The notes: generated by a model from the sequence alone, not told the origin. A stretch of 64,000 nt of DNA from Methylobacterium currus (GCF_003058325.1 NZ_CP028843.1:673501-737500); one strand, 5' to 3'; positions 23,038 through 32,350 are shown, numbered from the stretch's first letter. Translations and numbers: made by a program.

Positions 23038-23292
23038 GGCGGTGAGTATAGCGCGGCAACCGGTTCCGGCCCAGCCCGGCGCGGCGGCGCGCCGAGCCGG
23101 TCGCATCCTGTCAAGGTTAGGGGATGATGAAGGCCAGTGTAAAACCTCCGTTCAGCATCGCCGAACATCGCCGATTTCCGAAGAGGTGACTGGCGCGATG
23201 ACGACCGGCCGTTAAGCGGCGCCAGCCGATGATCTGTTCCAGGCGAGCGACGGGGCACAACAGGTCGCCGCACGACAGGCGGGTGCTTTCAG

Positions 23293-23574
23293 ATGGTTCG
23301 GACTGTACGGCGGCTGGGGGTCCAGGCCGCGCTCATCGTCGCGATCGGGTCCGCGGTCCTGCTGAGCCGGGGCGGCCGGGAGGCCGCGGCCCTCACCCTG
23401 CGGCCGGCCCTCGATCCGGCGCCGATCACCGCGCCGATGGCACGGCCGGTCGCCCCGGCGCCGGCGCCCGGCGTGCGGGTGGTGCTGGCGCTGCCCTGGA
23501 CCAATGCCAGCGCCGCACTGGCGACCGAGGTCCTGGCCGCCCGGTACGGGACCGGCGTCAGCGATTCGCGGTGA
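23293..23574 (+). CDS. Small membrane-anchored or exported protein, unknown
   Basis: 93 residues. One N-terminal hydrophobic helix (VQAALIVAIGSAVLLS) after a basic start, then a proline- and alanine-rich segment and a second mildly hydrophobic part (VRVVLALPWTNASAALATEVLAARYG). No ribosome site is obvious and no family is recognised. Its 3' end overlaps the convergent BTLCP gene by 17 bases. It could be real but small and unconserved. Confidence 0.45.
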   Translation: MVRTVRRLGVQAALIVAIGSAVLLSRGGREAAALTLRPALDPAPITAPMARPVAPAPAPGVRVVLALPWTNASAALATEVLAARYGTGVSDSR

Positions 23575-24202
23575 CGACCGGCGACACCGCCCGGCCGAGC
23601 GAGACCCAGCGGGCGTTCTCGTCGCCCTCGCGCTTGATGAAGGTGTATCCGGTCTTGTGCCAGGGCAGCACGGCACTGGTCTTGTTGTCGAGGACCAGGT
23701 CGCCGCGGTCGGTGCGCAACATCAGCACCGCGTGGCCCTCGCCCTTCTCGTCGATCACCACCGTCATCCGCATCGCCCGTCGCGGCAGGCCGGCCTGCGC
23801 CAGGAGCTTGCGCTTGAGGAGCTGGTAATCCTCGCAATCGCCCGAGCCGTCCTCGGCCAGGTCCCAGCGGTCCGGCACGCCCCAATGCTCCTGGTCGGTG
23901 ACCGCGCGCAGGGACGCGTTGACCTGGCGGTTGATGCCGGTGACCGTCTGCCACAGCCGCGGGGTGAGCGTCACCTGCGCCGGCTCGCTGGTATCCACCG
24001 CGCATTCCGACGCGTAGCGGGCACAGAACTCGGTCCAGGCCGGGACCGGCCGGGCCTCGCCGACGGCCGCCGCCGGGATGGTCACGGCCGGGAGCGCCGC
24101 CAGGGTCTGGCTGCCCGCCCCGCCCGCCGAAGCCAGCAGCCCGGCGGCGACCGCCACGGTCCGCGCGATTCCGATTCCGCCCTTGCGACCCGCGATACGC
24201 AT
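23558..24202 (-). CDS. Bacterial transglutaminase-like cysteine protease (BTLCP family)
   Basis: 214 residues with an N-terminal hydrophobic signal (ARTVAVAAGLLASAGGAGSQ). The papain-like triad of the family is present: Cys123 in GDCEDYQLLKRKLL, His157 in GEGHAVLML and Asp172 in LVLDNK. BTLCP (LapG-related) proteins are periplasmic; some cut surface adhesins under c-di-GMP control, but most members in Hyphomicrobiales have no known target. The partner LapD-type receptor is not nearby. A run of TTAACG repeats lies just upstream (24222-24295), in the likely promoter. Confidence 0.85.
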   Translation of the reverse strand: MRIAGRKGGIGIARTVAVAAGLLASAGGAGSQTLAALPAVTIPAAAVGEARPVPAWTEFCARYASECAVDTSEPAQVTLTPRLWQTVTGINRQVNASLRAVTDQEHWGVPDRWDLAEDGSGDCEDYQLLKRKLLAQAGLPRRAMRMTVVIDEKGEGHAVLMLRTDRGDLVLDNKTSAVLPWHKTGYTFIKREGDENARWVSLGRAVSPVVTANR

Positions 24203-24322
24203 CTGACCCGTACCCGCAACCGTTAAGCTCTCGTTAACGAGTTGGTCGCACGGCGGCTCCGCCGGGGCAACGGCCGAGTTAAGAAAAGGTTAACGTGTGT
24301 TCACAGGGTTGCGCCGGCCGCC

Positions 24323-25576
24323 TCACGCCCGCCGTAGCGAGAGCGCGGCGATCACCGAGGCCCCGAGCAGGGTCGCCGCCACCGGGGTGGCCGAGCCGTC
24401 GTGCCAGGTGGCGACCACGAGGGTGAACAGGGCGCCAAGCGCCATCTGCATGAAGCCGTAGAGGCTCGAAGCCGAGCCGGCGGCGTGGGGATCGACGTTC
24501 ATCAGACCCGCCACCGCGTTCGGCCCGAGGAGCCCGATGCCGATCGCATAGAGCACGAGGGGCGCGAGCAGCGTCGCCACCGTGAGATGCCCGCTGCGGT
24601 CGATCGCCAGCAGCGCCAGGGCGGCGAGGAGGCAGACGCCGTTGCCGATCTTGGCCGCGCGCCGGATCGGCATCCGCCCCGCCAGGCGCCCGGCCGCGGC
24701 CGAGCCGATCACCATCCCGGCCACCACGATCAGGCAATCGAGGCCGACCTCCTGCGACGAGCGGCCGAGCCGGTCGACGAGGAGGAACGGCGCCACCGCC
24801 AGGAAGGCGTAGAGGCTGGTGCCGGCGCAGGCCCCGGCGAGGAGGTAGGCCCGGTAGGCCGGGTGGCGCAGCAGGCGCAAGTAAGCCCCCGCGACGGCGC
24901 CGATCCCCGGCAGCGCCACCGGCCGCCGGTTGGTCTCCGGCAGGGTCACCACCACGAGCGCGCCGAGGAGCGCCACCACGGCGGCCAGCACCACGAACAC
25001 CGCCCGCCAGCCGAAGGCGCCGGCGACGAGGCCGCCGATAGCCGGCGCGAGCGCCGGGGTCAGGGTCATCGCCATGGTGAGGATGGCGATCTTGCGGGCG
25101 GCGTCCGCAGCGGTCGAGACGTCCCGCACCATCGCCCGGCCGAGCACCAGCGAGCCGCAGGCCCCGAGCGATTGCAGGACCCGGGCGACGATCAGCACCT
25201 CGATCGAGGGAGCGGGGATCGCGAGGAGCAGCCCGGCGAGATAGAGTGACAGGCCGGCGATCAGCACCGGGCGCCGGCCGAACCGGTCCGAGAGCGGCCC
25301 GTAGACCAGTTGCCCGCAGGCCAGGCCGACGAGATACAGGGTGATCGTCAGCTGTGCGGCGACCGGCGTGGTGCCGAGATCGGCCGCCGCCGCGGCGAGC
25401 GCCGGCACGAAGATGTGCAGGGCCACTGTGCCGGTCATGGTCACGGCGACGAGAAGCGCCAGCGACGCCTGTCCCGAAGCCGAGGAGACCGGCGCTGAAG
25501 AGGCCGGTGGCGAGCCCGGATGAGGCGACGGCGCCTGGTCCTGATCTCGGCCGGAACGCCTCGGTGTCATCGTCAT
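24323..25576 (-). CDS. Bcr/CflA-family drug efflux MFS transporter
   Basis: 417 residues with twelve membrane helices. The first helices carry LTITLYLVGLACGQLVYGPLSDRFGRRPVLIAGL, the MFS loop 2-3 motif, and the fifth-helix motif LTPALAPAIGGLVAGAFGWRAVF is typical of 14- and 12-helix drug antiporters of the Bcr/CflA branch. The first 35 residues are a hydrophilic proline- and serine-rich tail. ATG at 25576, with a second ATG two codons later. Stands alone; substrate unknown. Confidence 0.9.
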   Translation of the reverse strand: MTMTPRRSGRDQDQAPSPHPGSPPASSAPVSSASGQASLALLVAVTMTGTVALHIFVPALAAAAADLGTTPVAAQLTITLYLVGLACGQLVYGPLSDRFGRRPVLIAGLSLYLAGLLLAIPAPSIEVLIVARVLQSLGACGSLVLGRAMVRDVSTAADAARKIAILTMAMTLTPALAPAIGGLVAGAFGWRAVFVVLAAVVALLGALVVVTLPETNRRPVALPGIGAVAGAYLRLLRHPAYRAYLLAGACAGTSLYAFLAVAPFLLVDRLGRSSQEVGLDCLIVVAGMVIGSAAAGRLAGRMPIRRAAKIGNGVCLLAALALLAIDRSGHLTVATLLAPLVLYAIGIGLLGPNAVAGLMNVDPHAAGSASSLYGFMQMALGALFTLVVATWHDGSATPVAATLLGASVIAALSLRRA

Positions 25577-25832
25577 CGCTGGGTCCGCTCACGGTCCTTC
25601 GGGGGCTGATCCTCTGTTAGGCGATGGCGGCCGTGCGAGGCATGCCGGACGGGAATGGCTGAGCCCTGCCGCCGGCGCTCGTCGCCCGGGCGGAGCCCCC
25701 GGAGGGCCGGATCGCTCATCACGTCTGAGTGACTTGACCCGTCTTGTTTGTCTGCGAACGATCGCGACAATAATCAGACTTTCTACGGCGCGGCCGCGCC
25801 GCGACCCGGGCCCCTGGCCCGAGGGGCAGGAG

Positions 25833-26126
25833 ATGCCGATGTCCGATGGCGCGTTCGATTCCGGTCTCTGGCCGAACCCCGCTCGCGGCGGCGACGACGC
25901 GGTCTCCGGCGGGAGCCTGTCGCTGCGCCGCCTGCGCGAGATCGAGGCCGTGCTCGGGGTCTCGATCGATCCGGCTTCCGCGGCCGGGCCGGAGCAGGAC
26001 GGCGGCAGAGTCTTCGAGCGGCAGGCGATCGACCTCCTGCGCGCCTTCAACCGGATCACCGATCCCGAGGCCCGCCGCGCGGTGCTGCGCCTCGTCTCGG
26101 CGGCGGCGCACGAGGTCGCGCGCTGA
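25833..26126 (+). CDS. Small protein resembling the C-terminal part of an HTH regulator
   Basis: 97 residues from the ATG at 25833, which follows GGGGCAGGAG. The segment RQAIDLLRAFNRITDPEARRAVLRLVSAAA resembles the tail found after the helix-turn-helix in many Hyphomicrobiales XRE-type regulators, but no DNA-binding domain is present in this protein. It may be a stand-alone dimerisation or adaptor piece, or a degenerate regulator that lost its N-terminus and acquired a new one. The resemblance is from memory and unverified. Confidence 0.6.
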   Translation: MPMSDGAFDSGLWPNPARGGDDAVSGGSLSLRRLREIEAVLGVSIDPASAAGPEQDGGRVFERQAIDLLRAFNRITDPEARRAVLRLVSAAAHEVAR

Positions 26127-26301
26127 GGCCGGGATCCGGGACGAAAGCCGGGCGAGCGACCGATGCGGGCGGGGAGGGGCGCCGTGCGACACCGGCGCCG
26201 CAACCCGCGGCGCGAACCGAAGGCGGGGCCATCCGTTGCCGGGGGATGCCGCCCATGACGAGCGCGTCTTGCGAGGCGGTGTCAGGCAGGAGGACCGCCC
26301 G

Positions 26302-26646
26302 ATGCGGGGGATGTTCGTCGCAGCGTCGATTCTGGTTCCGCTCATCGCCACGCCCGCGGCCGCGACGCCCTGCGCCGAGCAGATCGCCACGATCGAGCGC
26401 CGGCTCGAGAGTCCCGGCGCCGCGGCGGTGACCGGCGACACGCCGACGACGCAAGGCTCGCCCAAGGCTCTCGCGGCTCCCCCGGCGGGACGACCGAGCG
26501 ACCCCGCGACTGCGCCGCAGGCCGGCCGGATCGCCGAGGCGCGCGGGCTGATCGGCACGGCGCGCGACCAGGACCGCGCCGGCAATGCCCAGGCCTGCAA
26601 CGACACCATGACCCGCGCCAAGGCGCTGATCGGCGCGCTGCCCTAA
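26302..26646 (+). CDS. Small exported protein, unknown function
   Basis: 114 residues. Signal peptide MRGMFVAASILVPLIATPAAA, cleaved before TPCAEQ. The mature protein has two cysteines (Cys24 and Cys98), which could form one disulfide, an ATIERRLES-type helix, a proline-rich middle and a C-terminal helix ACNDTMTRAKALIGALP. AGGAGG precedes the ATG by eight bases, which supports translation. Small periplasmic proteins of this pattern are common in the group but I know no function. Confidence 0.65.
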   Translation: MRGMFVAASILVPLIATPAAATPCAEQIATIERRLESPGAAAVTGDTPTTQGSPKALAAPPAGRPSDPATAPQAGRIAEARGLIGTARDQDRAGNAQACNDTMTRAKALIGALP

Positions 26647-26704
26647 GGGCAGGGCGCGGGACGCTGTCGGGCGCCCGACACTTTCCGGGTCCGGACGTCC
26701 CGCT

Positions 26705-27730
26705 TCAGAAGGTGTCGCGCAGGCGCCGGATCGTCTGGACCCAGTCGCGCGGGCCGAGGCCGGGCGCCGATCCGGCCGGCTGCAAGCCATCCTGGGCGCT
26801 GCGGCGGACGTCCCGCGGGCTCATCCCGAACCGCGTCCGGAACGAGCGGCTGAAATGCGTCTCGCTGGTGAAGCCGCTGCGGAAGGCCACCTGCGCGATG
26901 CTGCTGCGCCCGTCATCGGCCCGGCTCAGGGTCATGAAGGCCCGGTCGAGCCGGCGCCCGGCGATGTAGGCCATGACGCCCCCCTCGAAGCCGAACAGCC
27001 GGTACAGGGTCGCCCGCGACACCCGGCAGGAAGCGGCGATGCCGGCGGGGCTCAGGGCCGGGTCGTCGAGGTGACGGTCGATATAGGCGCAGACCCGGTC
27101 GTGGACGCTGGCGCAGGCCGCCGCCCGCACGAGCGGGCCGGCCTCCCGCAGGTCGCTGCCCGAGAGCAGCAGGCAGAGCGCATCCAGGGCAGCGCTGGCC
27201 TCCCGGGGGGAGAGGGAGCCGGCATGCTCGGCCAGGCTGCGCAGGTGGCTCCCGATCACCGCCGCGAGCGCGCTGCTCCGGCCGATCGCCCGCCCGTGCA
27301 GGTCGTGCGATCCGGCGATCGGCAGGCGGTCCCGCGGCAGGATCAGCGTCAGGTTGGAGAAATCCGTCGCCCGCGTCTGCAGGGTGCGGTTGAGATCGAG
27401 GACGTTGATGTCCCCGGCGGCCACCGAGACGGTTTGGTCGCCGCACAGCCCCTCGAAGCCGCCCTCGACATAGTGCTGGATCACGACGTGGTCCCAGCCC
27501 GAGCGGCGGACGTCGCTCATGCTGCGCTCGAAGGACTGTGCCCGCGAGGTCGCGGTCGTCAGCAGGGCGTCGGAGATCGGGACCGCCTTCACCTCGGCCC
27601 GGAAGCCTGCGACGGCTTCCCCGTCGAGGCTGACCCGGAACAAGGGCTGCACCAGGTCGTGCCAGAGGGCGAATTGCTGCTCGGCCGCGAGGGGCTCGAG
27701 CATGAAGTTCATCGCCGCGTGTTCCGCCAT
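26705..27730 (-). CDS. AraC-family transcriptional regulator
   Basis: 341 residues from the ATG at 27730. The N-terminal 200 residues are the AraC-like ligand-binding domain of the type with FRAEVKAVPISDALLTTATSRAQSFERS and FEGLCGDQTVSVAAGDINVLDL in outline. The C-terminal 110 residues hold both helix-turn-helix motifs (LSPAGIAASCRVSRATLYRLFGFEGG and SSIAQVAFRSGFTSETHFSRSFRTRFGMSPRDVR in outline). A TTG 16 codons upstream is less likely. The gene stands alone, so its target cannot be named. It is convergent with the small exported protein gene. Confidence 0.9.
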   Translation of the reverse strand: MAEHAAMNFMLEPLAAEQQFALWHDLVQPLFRVSLDGEAVAGFRAEVKAVPISDALLTTATSRAQSFERSMSDVRRSGWDHVVIQHYVEGGFEGLCGDQTVSVAAGDINVLDLNRTLQTRATDFSNLTLILPRDRLPIAGSHDLHGRAIGRSSALAAVIGSHLRSLAEHAGSLSPREASAALDALCLLLSGSDLREAGPLVRAAACASVHDRVCAYIDRHLDDPALSPAGIAASCRVSRATLYRLFGFEGGVMAYIAGRRLDRAFMTLSRADDGRSSIAQVAFRSGFTSETHFSRSFRTRFGMSPRDVRRSAQDGLQPAGSAPGLGPRDWVQTIRRLRDTF

Positions 27731-28046
27731 GGCGTCAGCGCCCGCTGCCCGGATTGGTGCCGCTTTCGCCTCCGGCAAGGATGCGTGCGGCCTCTCGTGA
27801 CGCGAGGCGCACGGATCCGATCCGGGCGCCCGTCGTGTGCGCCGGATGGCCCGCGACGGAAGGGTCGGGACGCGACGATTCCATCACGGCGACGCACGTG
27901 AAGCCATGAGCAGGCGGAAGCCCTGCGTCAATGCGGAAACGACGGCCGTCGTCCCTCGTACAGCGCAATCACGGAGTCGTCGCACGGAGACCCCGCGAAT
28001 GAGGGGGAGGGGTCTCGCCCGCCGCGAAATGGCCGGTGGCCGGCCC
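27731..28046. other. 316-base gap between AraC gene and lipoprotein gene
   Basis: No gene recognised. It holds an 8-base hairpin GAGACCCC (27987-27994) / GGGGTCTC (28009-28016) with a 14-base loop, 30 bases beyond the lipoprotein stop, which may end that gene. The rest should contain the AraC-gene promoter; no clear boxes were seen. Confidence 0.5.
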
Positions 28047-28367
28047 TCACCGGGATGGCCTGCCCGGGCCGATGAGGCCGCCGGCGACGAGGTTGCCCGC
28101 CATGCTGGCGCCGCCCGTCCCGCTCGCAATCGTGGTGACCAGCACCTGCACGTCGGCGTGGCCGGGAAGCGAGAAGGTGCAGACGAATTCCTGCTTGCGC
28201 GGCACTTCGAGGGTGCAGGGCGTGACCGGGCAGCCCGGCCCGAACGAGGTGCGCATCGACGCGCCCGGCGGTTCCGACAGGAAGGTGACCGGCTCGGTCG
28301 TGCCGCGGGTCACGGTCCCGCAGGCGGTCAGGGCGAGGAAGCTCAGGCCGGTGGCAAGGATGCGCAT
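28047..28367 (-). CDS. Small lipoprotein of the GTVTRGTT / PEGA-like type, short at the C-terminus
   Basis: 106 residues. Lipoprotein signal MRILATGLSFLALTACG with lipobox LTAC. The mature part TVTRGTTEPVTFLSEPPGASMRTSFG...CPVTPCTLEVPRKQEFVCTFSLPGH has the short beta-sandwich pattern seen in PEGA-like envelope lipoproteins, with a Cys-x4-Cys pair. Members I remember go on after GGLIG for a further segment; here the frame ends GGLIGPGRPSR, so the tail may be lost by a frameshift or deletion. ATG at 28367; a GTG one codon earlier is possible. Confidence 0.7.
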   Translation of the reverse strand: MRILATGLSFLALTACGTVTRGTTEPVTFLSEPPGASMRTSFGPGCPVTPCTLEVPRKQEFVCTFSLPGHADVQVLVTTIASGTGGASMAGNLVAGGLIGPGRPSR

Positions 28368-28843
28368 CACGTCGGGCTCGCGCGGAGGGCAGACCGGCGG
28401 CCGCTTCCAAGGTCAGGAGGATGGTCGATGACGGGGAGGATCCCGGGCCGGTCGGAGCGAGCTTGACCTCAGGGATCGGTCCGCTTGTTTCCTGACGGTG
28501 TCCGACGGTCGAGGTCGATCAGATCGCCTGAGACGCAAAGTCATGGAAAATGAAATCGTCGATCGACGTGTCGCAGGCGATGGTCGCGGAGAAGCCGCTC
28601 TGGTTCGCTGCTTCGTCTGCCGGGTGTGCGCGTACCGGCCCGGTCATGTGGCCGGCGAGGGCGCATCCGGTCTGCCGGCGGGTCATTCCGCGGAGCGCCA
28701 CCGGGCTCCGCACGACCCCGCCGCGTCATTTTGAGATGCCTGGGCAGGATTTTTGAGACGCTGTGCATGGTTTACGCTGCCGAAGGGCTTGCCGAACATG
28801 CTAATGCGACTCGGGTTCCCATGCGTCGGCAAGCAGTTTCATC
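28368..28843. other. 476-base gap with no supported gene
   Basis: Several short open frames cross this region on both strands, but none has a start signal, family resemblance or matching codon use. The final 120 bases are less GC-rich and contain the near-repeat TTTTGAGATGCC / TTTTGAGACGCT at about 28731 and 28751. No RNA gene was recognised. Confidence 0.5.
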
Positions 28844-28987
28844 ATGACCAGGTCTGATCTCGCGCGGATGCCGTGGACGGCAGGAGAGCCCCCGACGGCG
28901 GGACGGGCGATCTCCCTGGCTCTGGCCCTCGCCCTCACCCTGGCCACCGCCATCGTGGCCGCCGTGCCGCTCGTCGGGGCGTTCTGA
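28844..28987 (+). CDS. 47-residue single-helix membrane protein candidate
   Basis: Reads MTRSDLARMPWTAGEPPTAG then a hydrophobic helix (AISLALALALTLATAIVAAV) and PLVGAF before TGA at 28985. The hydrophobic stretch has the length of one membrane span with a short cytoplasmic head. No good ribosome site precedes the ATG. It lies 24 bases from the convergent MscS gene end. Real status is uncertain. Confidence 0.35.
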   Translation: MTRSDLARMPWTAGEPPTAGRAISLALALALTLATAIVAAVPLVGAF

Positions 28988-29011
28988 GCCTGCGATCCGG
29001 CATCCCGGCCG

Positions 29012-31363
29012 TCAGGCCGCCGGCGGCCCGCCGAGCTTGATGCCGGCGCGGCGAAACAGCGTCAGCCAGATCGTGTTCAGCTCGCTACGGGTCGCGTCGC
29101 TCGCCGCGAGATCGACCAGGAAGCAGCGCACCTCGTATTCGAGGCCGTGCTCGCCGATCCGCATCAGGAGGGCGCTCGGCGCCGGGTGGGCCGCGACGTT
29201 GGGATGGCGCTCGACGACCTTCAGCAGGATCTCGTGCAGCACCTCGATGTCGGTCTCCTTGTCGAGGAGGAGCGGCACGCGCAGGCGCTGGGTATCGTCC
29301 GTGAGGGTCTTGTTGCGGACGATCGAGGTGATGAGGTCGGTATTCGGCACCACCAGATCGGTGCGGTCGCCGGTGGCGATCAGGGTGGAGCGCACGCTGA
29401 TCTTCTTCACCCGGCCCTCCTCGCCCTTCACGGTGACGAGGTCGCCGACCCGGATCGGCCGCTCGGCGAGCACGATCAGGCCCGAGACGAAGTTCGACAC
29501 GATGCTCTGAAGGCCGAAGCCGATGCCGACCGAGAGGGCGCCGGCGATCACCGTGAGGCTCTGCGGGTTCACCCCGAGCTGGCCGAGCGCTACGACCAGC
29601 GTCAGGGCGAGGCCGCCATAGCCCACCACCGTGATGACCGAGTAGCGCGCCCCGGCATCGAGCCGGGTATGGGGCAGGAAGCGCCGGTCGAGCCAGCCGG
29701 TGGCGAGCCGGGTCGCCAGCAGGCCGGCCGCGAAGGCGAAGAGCGCGAGGCCGGCGGCGCCGAGCCAGCCGCGCAGATCCGCCACGGTGGTGCCGAGGAA
29801 CGCATCCTGGAACGGGTTCAGCTCGCCATGGGCGAGGCTCCAGGGGCCGATGACCACGAACACCATCGCGCCGACCACGACGGCATGCAGCAGGCCCGAG
29901 ACCACGATCGAGCCGAGCGCCAGCGTCCCGGGCCGGAGGGTGAAGGTGCGGCACAATCGCGACAGCCGGGGCGAGCGGGCGACGTCCCCGGGCGCGACCG
30001 AGAGCGCATCGACGCCGATCAGCACGATCCAGCCCAGGGCCACGAGGATCCCGGTGACGAGGAGGCGCCCCATGAGGAAGGCGCCGAGGGCCGTGAGGCC
30101 GAGGAGCATGCAGGCGAAGGCGGCGGCCGTCACCGCCCAGGCGAGGGGCGCCAGGGCGCCGAGGGAGCCGACGGGAGAGGCCGCCGGCATCGCCGCCAGC
30201 TCGGTCTCGTCCGGGGGCTCGGCATGGGCGAGCCGCGCCAGCGCGCCGGCGAGAAGCGCGCAGCAGGCGAGGACCGTGAGGATGGTCGCCGCCTCGCCGA
30301 TCGCCGCCCGGAACTGCGCCATGATGGCGAACTCGGCGAAGACGAGGTTTCCTGCATAGATCAGCAGCATCGCCGTGCCGGTGCGATGGATGGTCCGGGC
30401 CGCCGGATCGCCAACCGCCAGGAGCCGCATCGCGGGATCGCGCGGCGCCACCATCGCCCGCAGGATGCCGGGGCCGAGGATCGCGCCGGCGATGGCCGCG
30501 AGCAGCCGCACCGCCACCGAATCGACGCTGCCGGGCGAGAGGTCCATGTCCTCGTTGAGCAGGATCAGGAGGGCCAGGGCCACCGGCACCGGGGCCACCG
30601 TGACGCAGAGCTCGATGACGGCGTGGACCGCCGCCGCCCGGCGCGGGCCGATGCCCGTCCGCTCGCACAGGCGGCGCCAGCGCCGCGCCAGGCGCCGTCC
30701 GGCCGAGCGGCTGATCCCGTAGAGGATCAGCGCCAGGACCAGCACCACGGCGCCGCCGAGGAGTTCCTCGTCGTCCAGGCCGTTCTCCGCCGCCCGCGCC
30801 CGGAGATCCGCCAGCCTCTCGCCGATCTGCGGCACCGCCCGGTCGAGAAGCTCGCTCCAGAAGGCGGGAGTGAGCGGGCTCGGGCTCGGGGCGAGGAGGC
30901 GCCGGGCGAACAGCGACCGCCGCGCCTCGGTCACGCGGGCCAGCAACTCCTCGGCGGCGCGCAGGCTCTGCCCGTCCTGCCGCAGCCGCGCCTCGACCTG
31001 CGCCAGCTCGGCCTCCGCCTGCCGCTTCTCGGCGCCGGCGGCGTCGGGCACCGCGGCGCGGGCGATCTCGGCGAGCTGCGCCTGGGCTGCCGCCCGGGCC
31101 GCCTCCGCCTCCCGCCGCAGCGCCTTGGCCTCGGTGATCAGGGCCTCGGTCCGGTCGCGGATGGCGAGCAGGCCCTTGAAGTCGCCCTGCAGCCGCTCCG
31201 CCTCGGCTCGGGCCGCCGCGATGCCGGCATTCAGCGTGGCGCGGCGCGTGTCCTCGGTCTGGGCCGCCGCCGGGTGCGCCGCGAGCCAGAAGGTCAGCGC
31301 GACCAGGAGGCAGCCGAGGACGCCACGGACGGGACCGGGGAGGGGCAGACCGAGGAGAGGCAT
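29012..31363 (-). CDS. Large MscS-family mechanosensitive channel
   Basis: 783 residues. Signal peptide at the start (LLVALTFWLAAHPAAAQ), then a long periplasmic coiled-coil region (about residues 40-165, rich in Ala, Glu and Arg), a set of about ten membrane helices, and the MscS core near the C-terminus. The core includes the pore helix GALSVGIGFGLQSIVSNFVSGLIVLAERPIRVGDLV in outline, followed by the beta domain (VKKISVRSTLIATGDRTDLVVPN) and the alpha/beta C-terminal domain. This layout matches the DUF3772-type MscS proteins that release solutes under osmotic downshock. ATG at 31363; no clear ribosome site. Confidence 0.92.
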   Translation of the reverse strand: MPLLGLPLPGPVRGVLGCLLVALTFWLAAHPAAAQTEDTRRATLNAGIAAARAEAERLQGDFKGLLAIRDRTEALITEAKALRREAEAARAAAQAQLAEIARAAVPDAAGAEKRQAEAELAQVEARLRQDGQSLRAAEELLARVTEARRSLFARRLLAPSPSPLTPAFWSELLDRAVPQIGERLADLRARAAENGLDDEELLGGAVVLVLALILYGISRSAGRRLARRWRRLCERTGIGPRRAAAVHAVIELCVTVAPVPVALALLILLNEDMDLSPGSVDSVAVRLLAAIAGAILGPGILRAMVAPRDPAMRLLAVGDPAARTIHRTGTAMLLIYAGNLVFAEFAIMAQFRAAIGEAATILTVLACCALLAGALARLAHAEPPDETELAAMPAASPVGSLGALAPLAWAVTAAAFACMLLGLTALGAFLMGRLLVTGILVALGWIVLIGVDALSVAPGDVARSPRLSRLCRTFTLRPGTLALGSIVVSGLLHAVVVGAMVFVVIGPWSLAHGELNPFQDAFLGTTVADLRGWLGAAGLALFAFAAGLLATRLATGWLDRRFLPHTRLDAGARYSVITVVGYGGLALTLVVALGQLGVNPQSLTVIAGALSVGIGFGLQSIVSNFVSGLIVLAERPIRVGDLVTVKGEEGRVKKISVRSTLIATGDRTDLVVPNTDLITSIVRNKTLTDDTQRLRVPLLLDKETDIEVLHEILLKVVERHPNVAAHPAPSALLMRIGEHGLEYEVRCFLVDLAASDATRSELNTIWLTLFRRAGIKLGGPPAA

Positions 31364-31524
31364 GGAGAGGACAGCCCGGGACGCCGCGCCGTGCGAAGCT
31401 TGGCCGCAGGTTGCCTACCATGCCCTTGCCGATCGGCAAGAGCCGGGGACGACAAGATGACAGGGACGCCGGGAGGCTGTGCGCCCCGTCCGCCACGTGC
31501 GCGAGCCCGCCGCGTTCCCTGTCC

Positions 31525-32238
31525 TCAGCCGGCCTCGGGCGGGCGCGTCGCGATCCAGACCACGTGCGGCGTCCGCCCGGGACGCTCGGAGCGGATGCGG
31601 TGCTCCGCGACGGCGAAGCCGGTGCGCTGCAGGCGGGCCTTGAACTTGCGGTCCGGGCAGCCCGACCAGATGCCGAGCAGGCCGCCCGGCCGCAGGGCCC
31701 AGCGCGCCCGCTTCAATCCCCAGGAATCGTAGAGCCGGTCATTGGCCCGGCTGACCAGGCCGCGCGGACCGTTATCGACGTCGAGCAGGATCGCGTCCCA
31801 GGCCTGCGGTCCGGACTGGATCGCCCGGTTGACGTCGCCCTCGCGGATCTCGACCCGCGGGTCGTCGAGGCAGCCGCCGAAAATGGGGGCGAGGGGCCCG
31901 CGGGCCCAGGCCACGACCGCCGGCACCAGCTCGGCGACGACCACGTCGGCGTCGGGCCCGAGTTCGGCCAGGGCCGCCCGCAAGGTGAAGCCCATGCCGA
32001 GCCCGCCGATCAGCACCAGGGGCGCCTTGCGGTCGCGCAGGGCCGCGCAGGCGAGAGCCGCGAGCTCCCGCTCGGAGCCGCTGCGATGGCTGCCCATCAG
32101 CTCCATGCCCTCGACGACGATCAGGTGCTCGTCGTCGCGCCGCACCAGCCGCAGGGAGCCTCCCCCGCCCGGGATCGGGCCGGTGTCGAGTTCGGTCCAG
32201 GCCGCCAGGGCCGCGCCCGGCACGGGGGAACGCCGCAT
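31525..32238 (-). CDS. Spermidine-synthase-like class I methyltransferase-fold protein
   Basis: 237 residues. The Rossmann start VLIGGLGMGFTLRAALAELGPDADVVVAELVPAVVAWARG and the acidic motif WDAILLDVDNGPRGL match the polyamine synthase/methyltransferase fold. The chain lacks the N-terminal beta-barrel of true spermidine synthases and does not show the full putrescine site, so the reaction is unknown. The ATG at 32238 is preceded by GGAGAG. It lies downstream of proB on the same strand (112-base gap). Confidence 0.82.
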   Translation of the reverse strand: MRRSPVPGAALAAWTELDTGPIPGGGGSLRLVRRDDEHLIVVEGMELMGSHRSGSERELAALACAALRDRKAPLVLIGGLGMGFTLRAALAELGPDADVVVAELVPAVVAWARGPLAPIFGGCLDDPRVEIREGDVNRAIQSGPQAWDAILLDVDNGPRGLVSRANDRLYDSWGLKRARWALRPGGLLGIWSGCPDRKFKARLQRTGFAVAEHRIRSERPGRTPHVVWIATRPPEAG

Positions 32239-32350
32239 CACTCTTCTCTCCGCCGCCGGGGGAGGGGCGGGCGCCTCGCCGCGGCGATACCCGGCGGCGC
32301 GCCCCCCGTACAGCGCGCCGGCCGCATTCCGGCCGGCCGCGCGCCGCGGG

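Noticed and set aside
28498..28734. 78-codon frame in the gap before the MscS gene
   Set aside because: No ribosome site, no similarity and Arg-rich content like random GC-rich DNA. The opposite strand has equally long frames.
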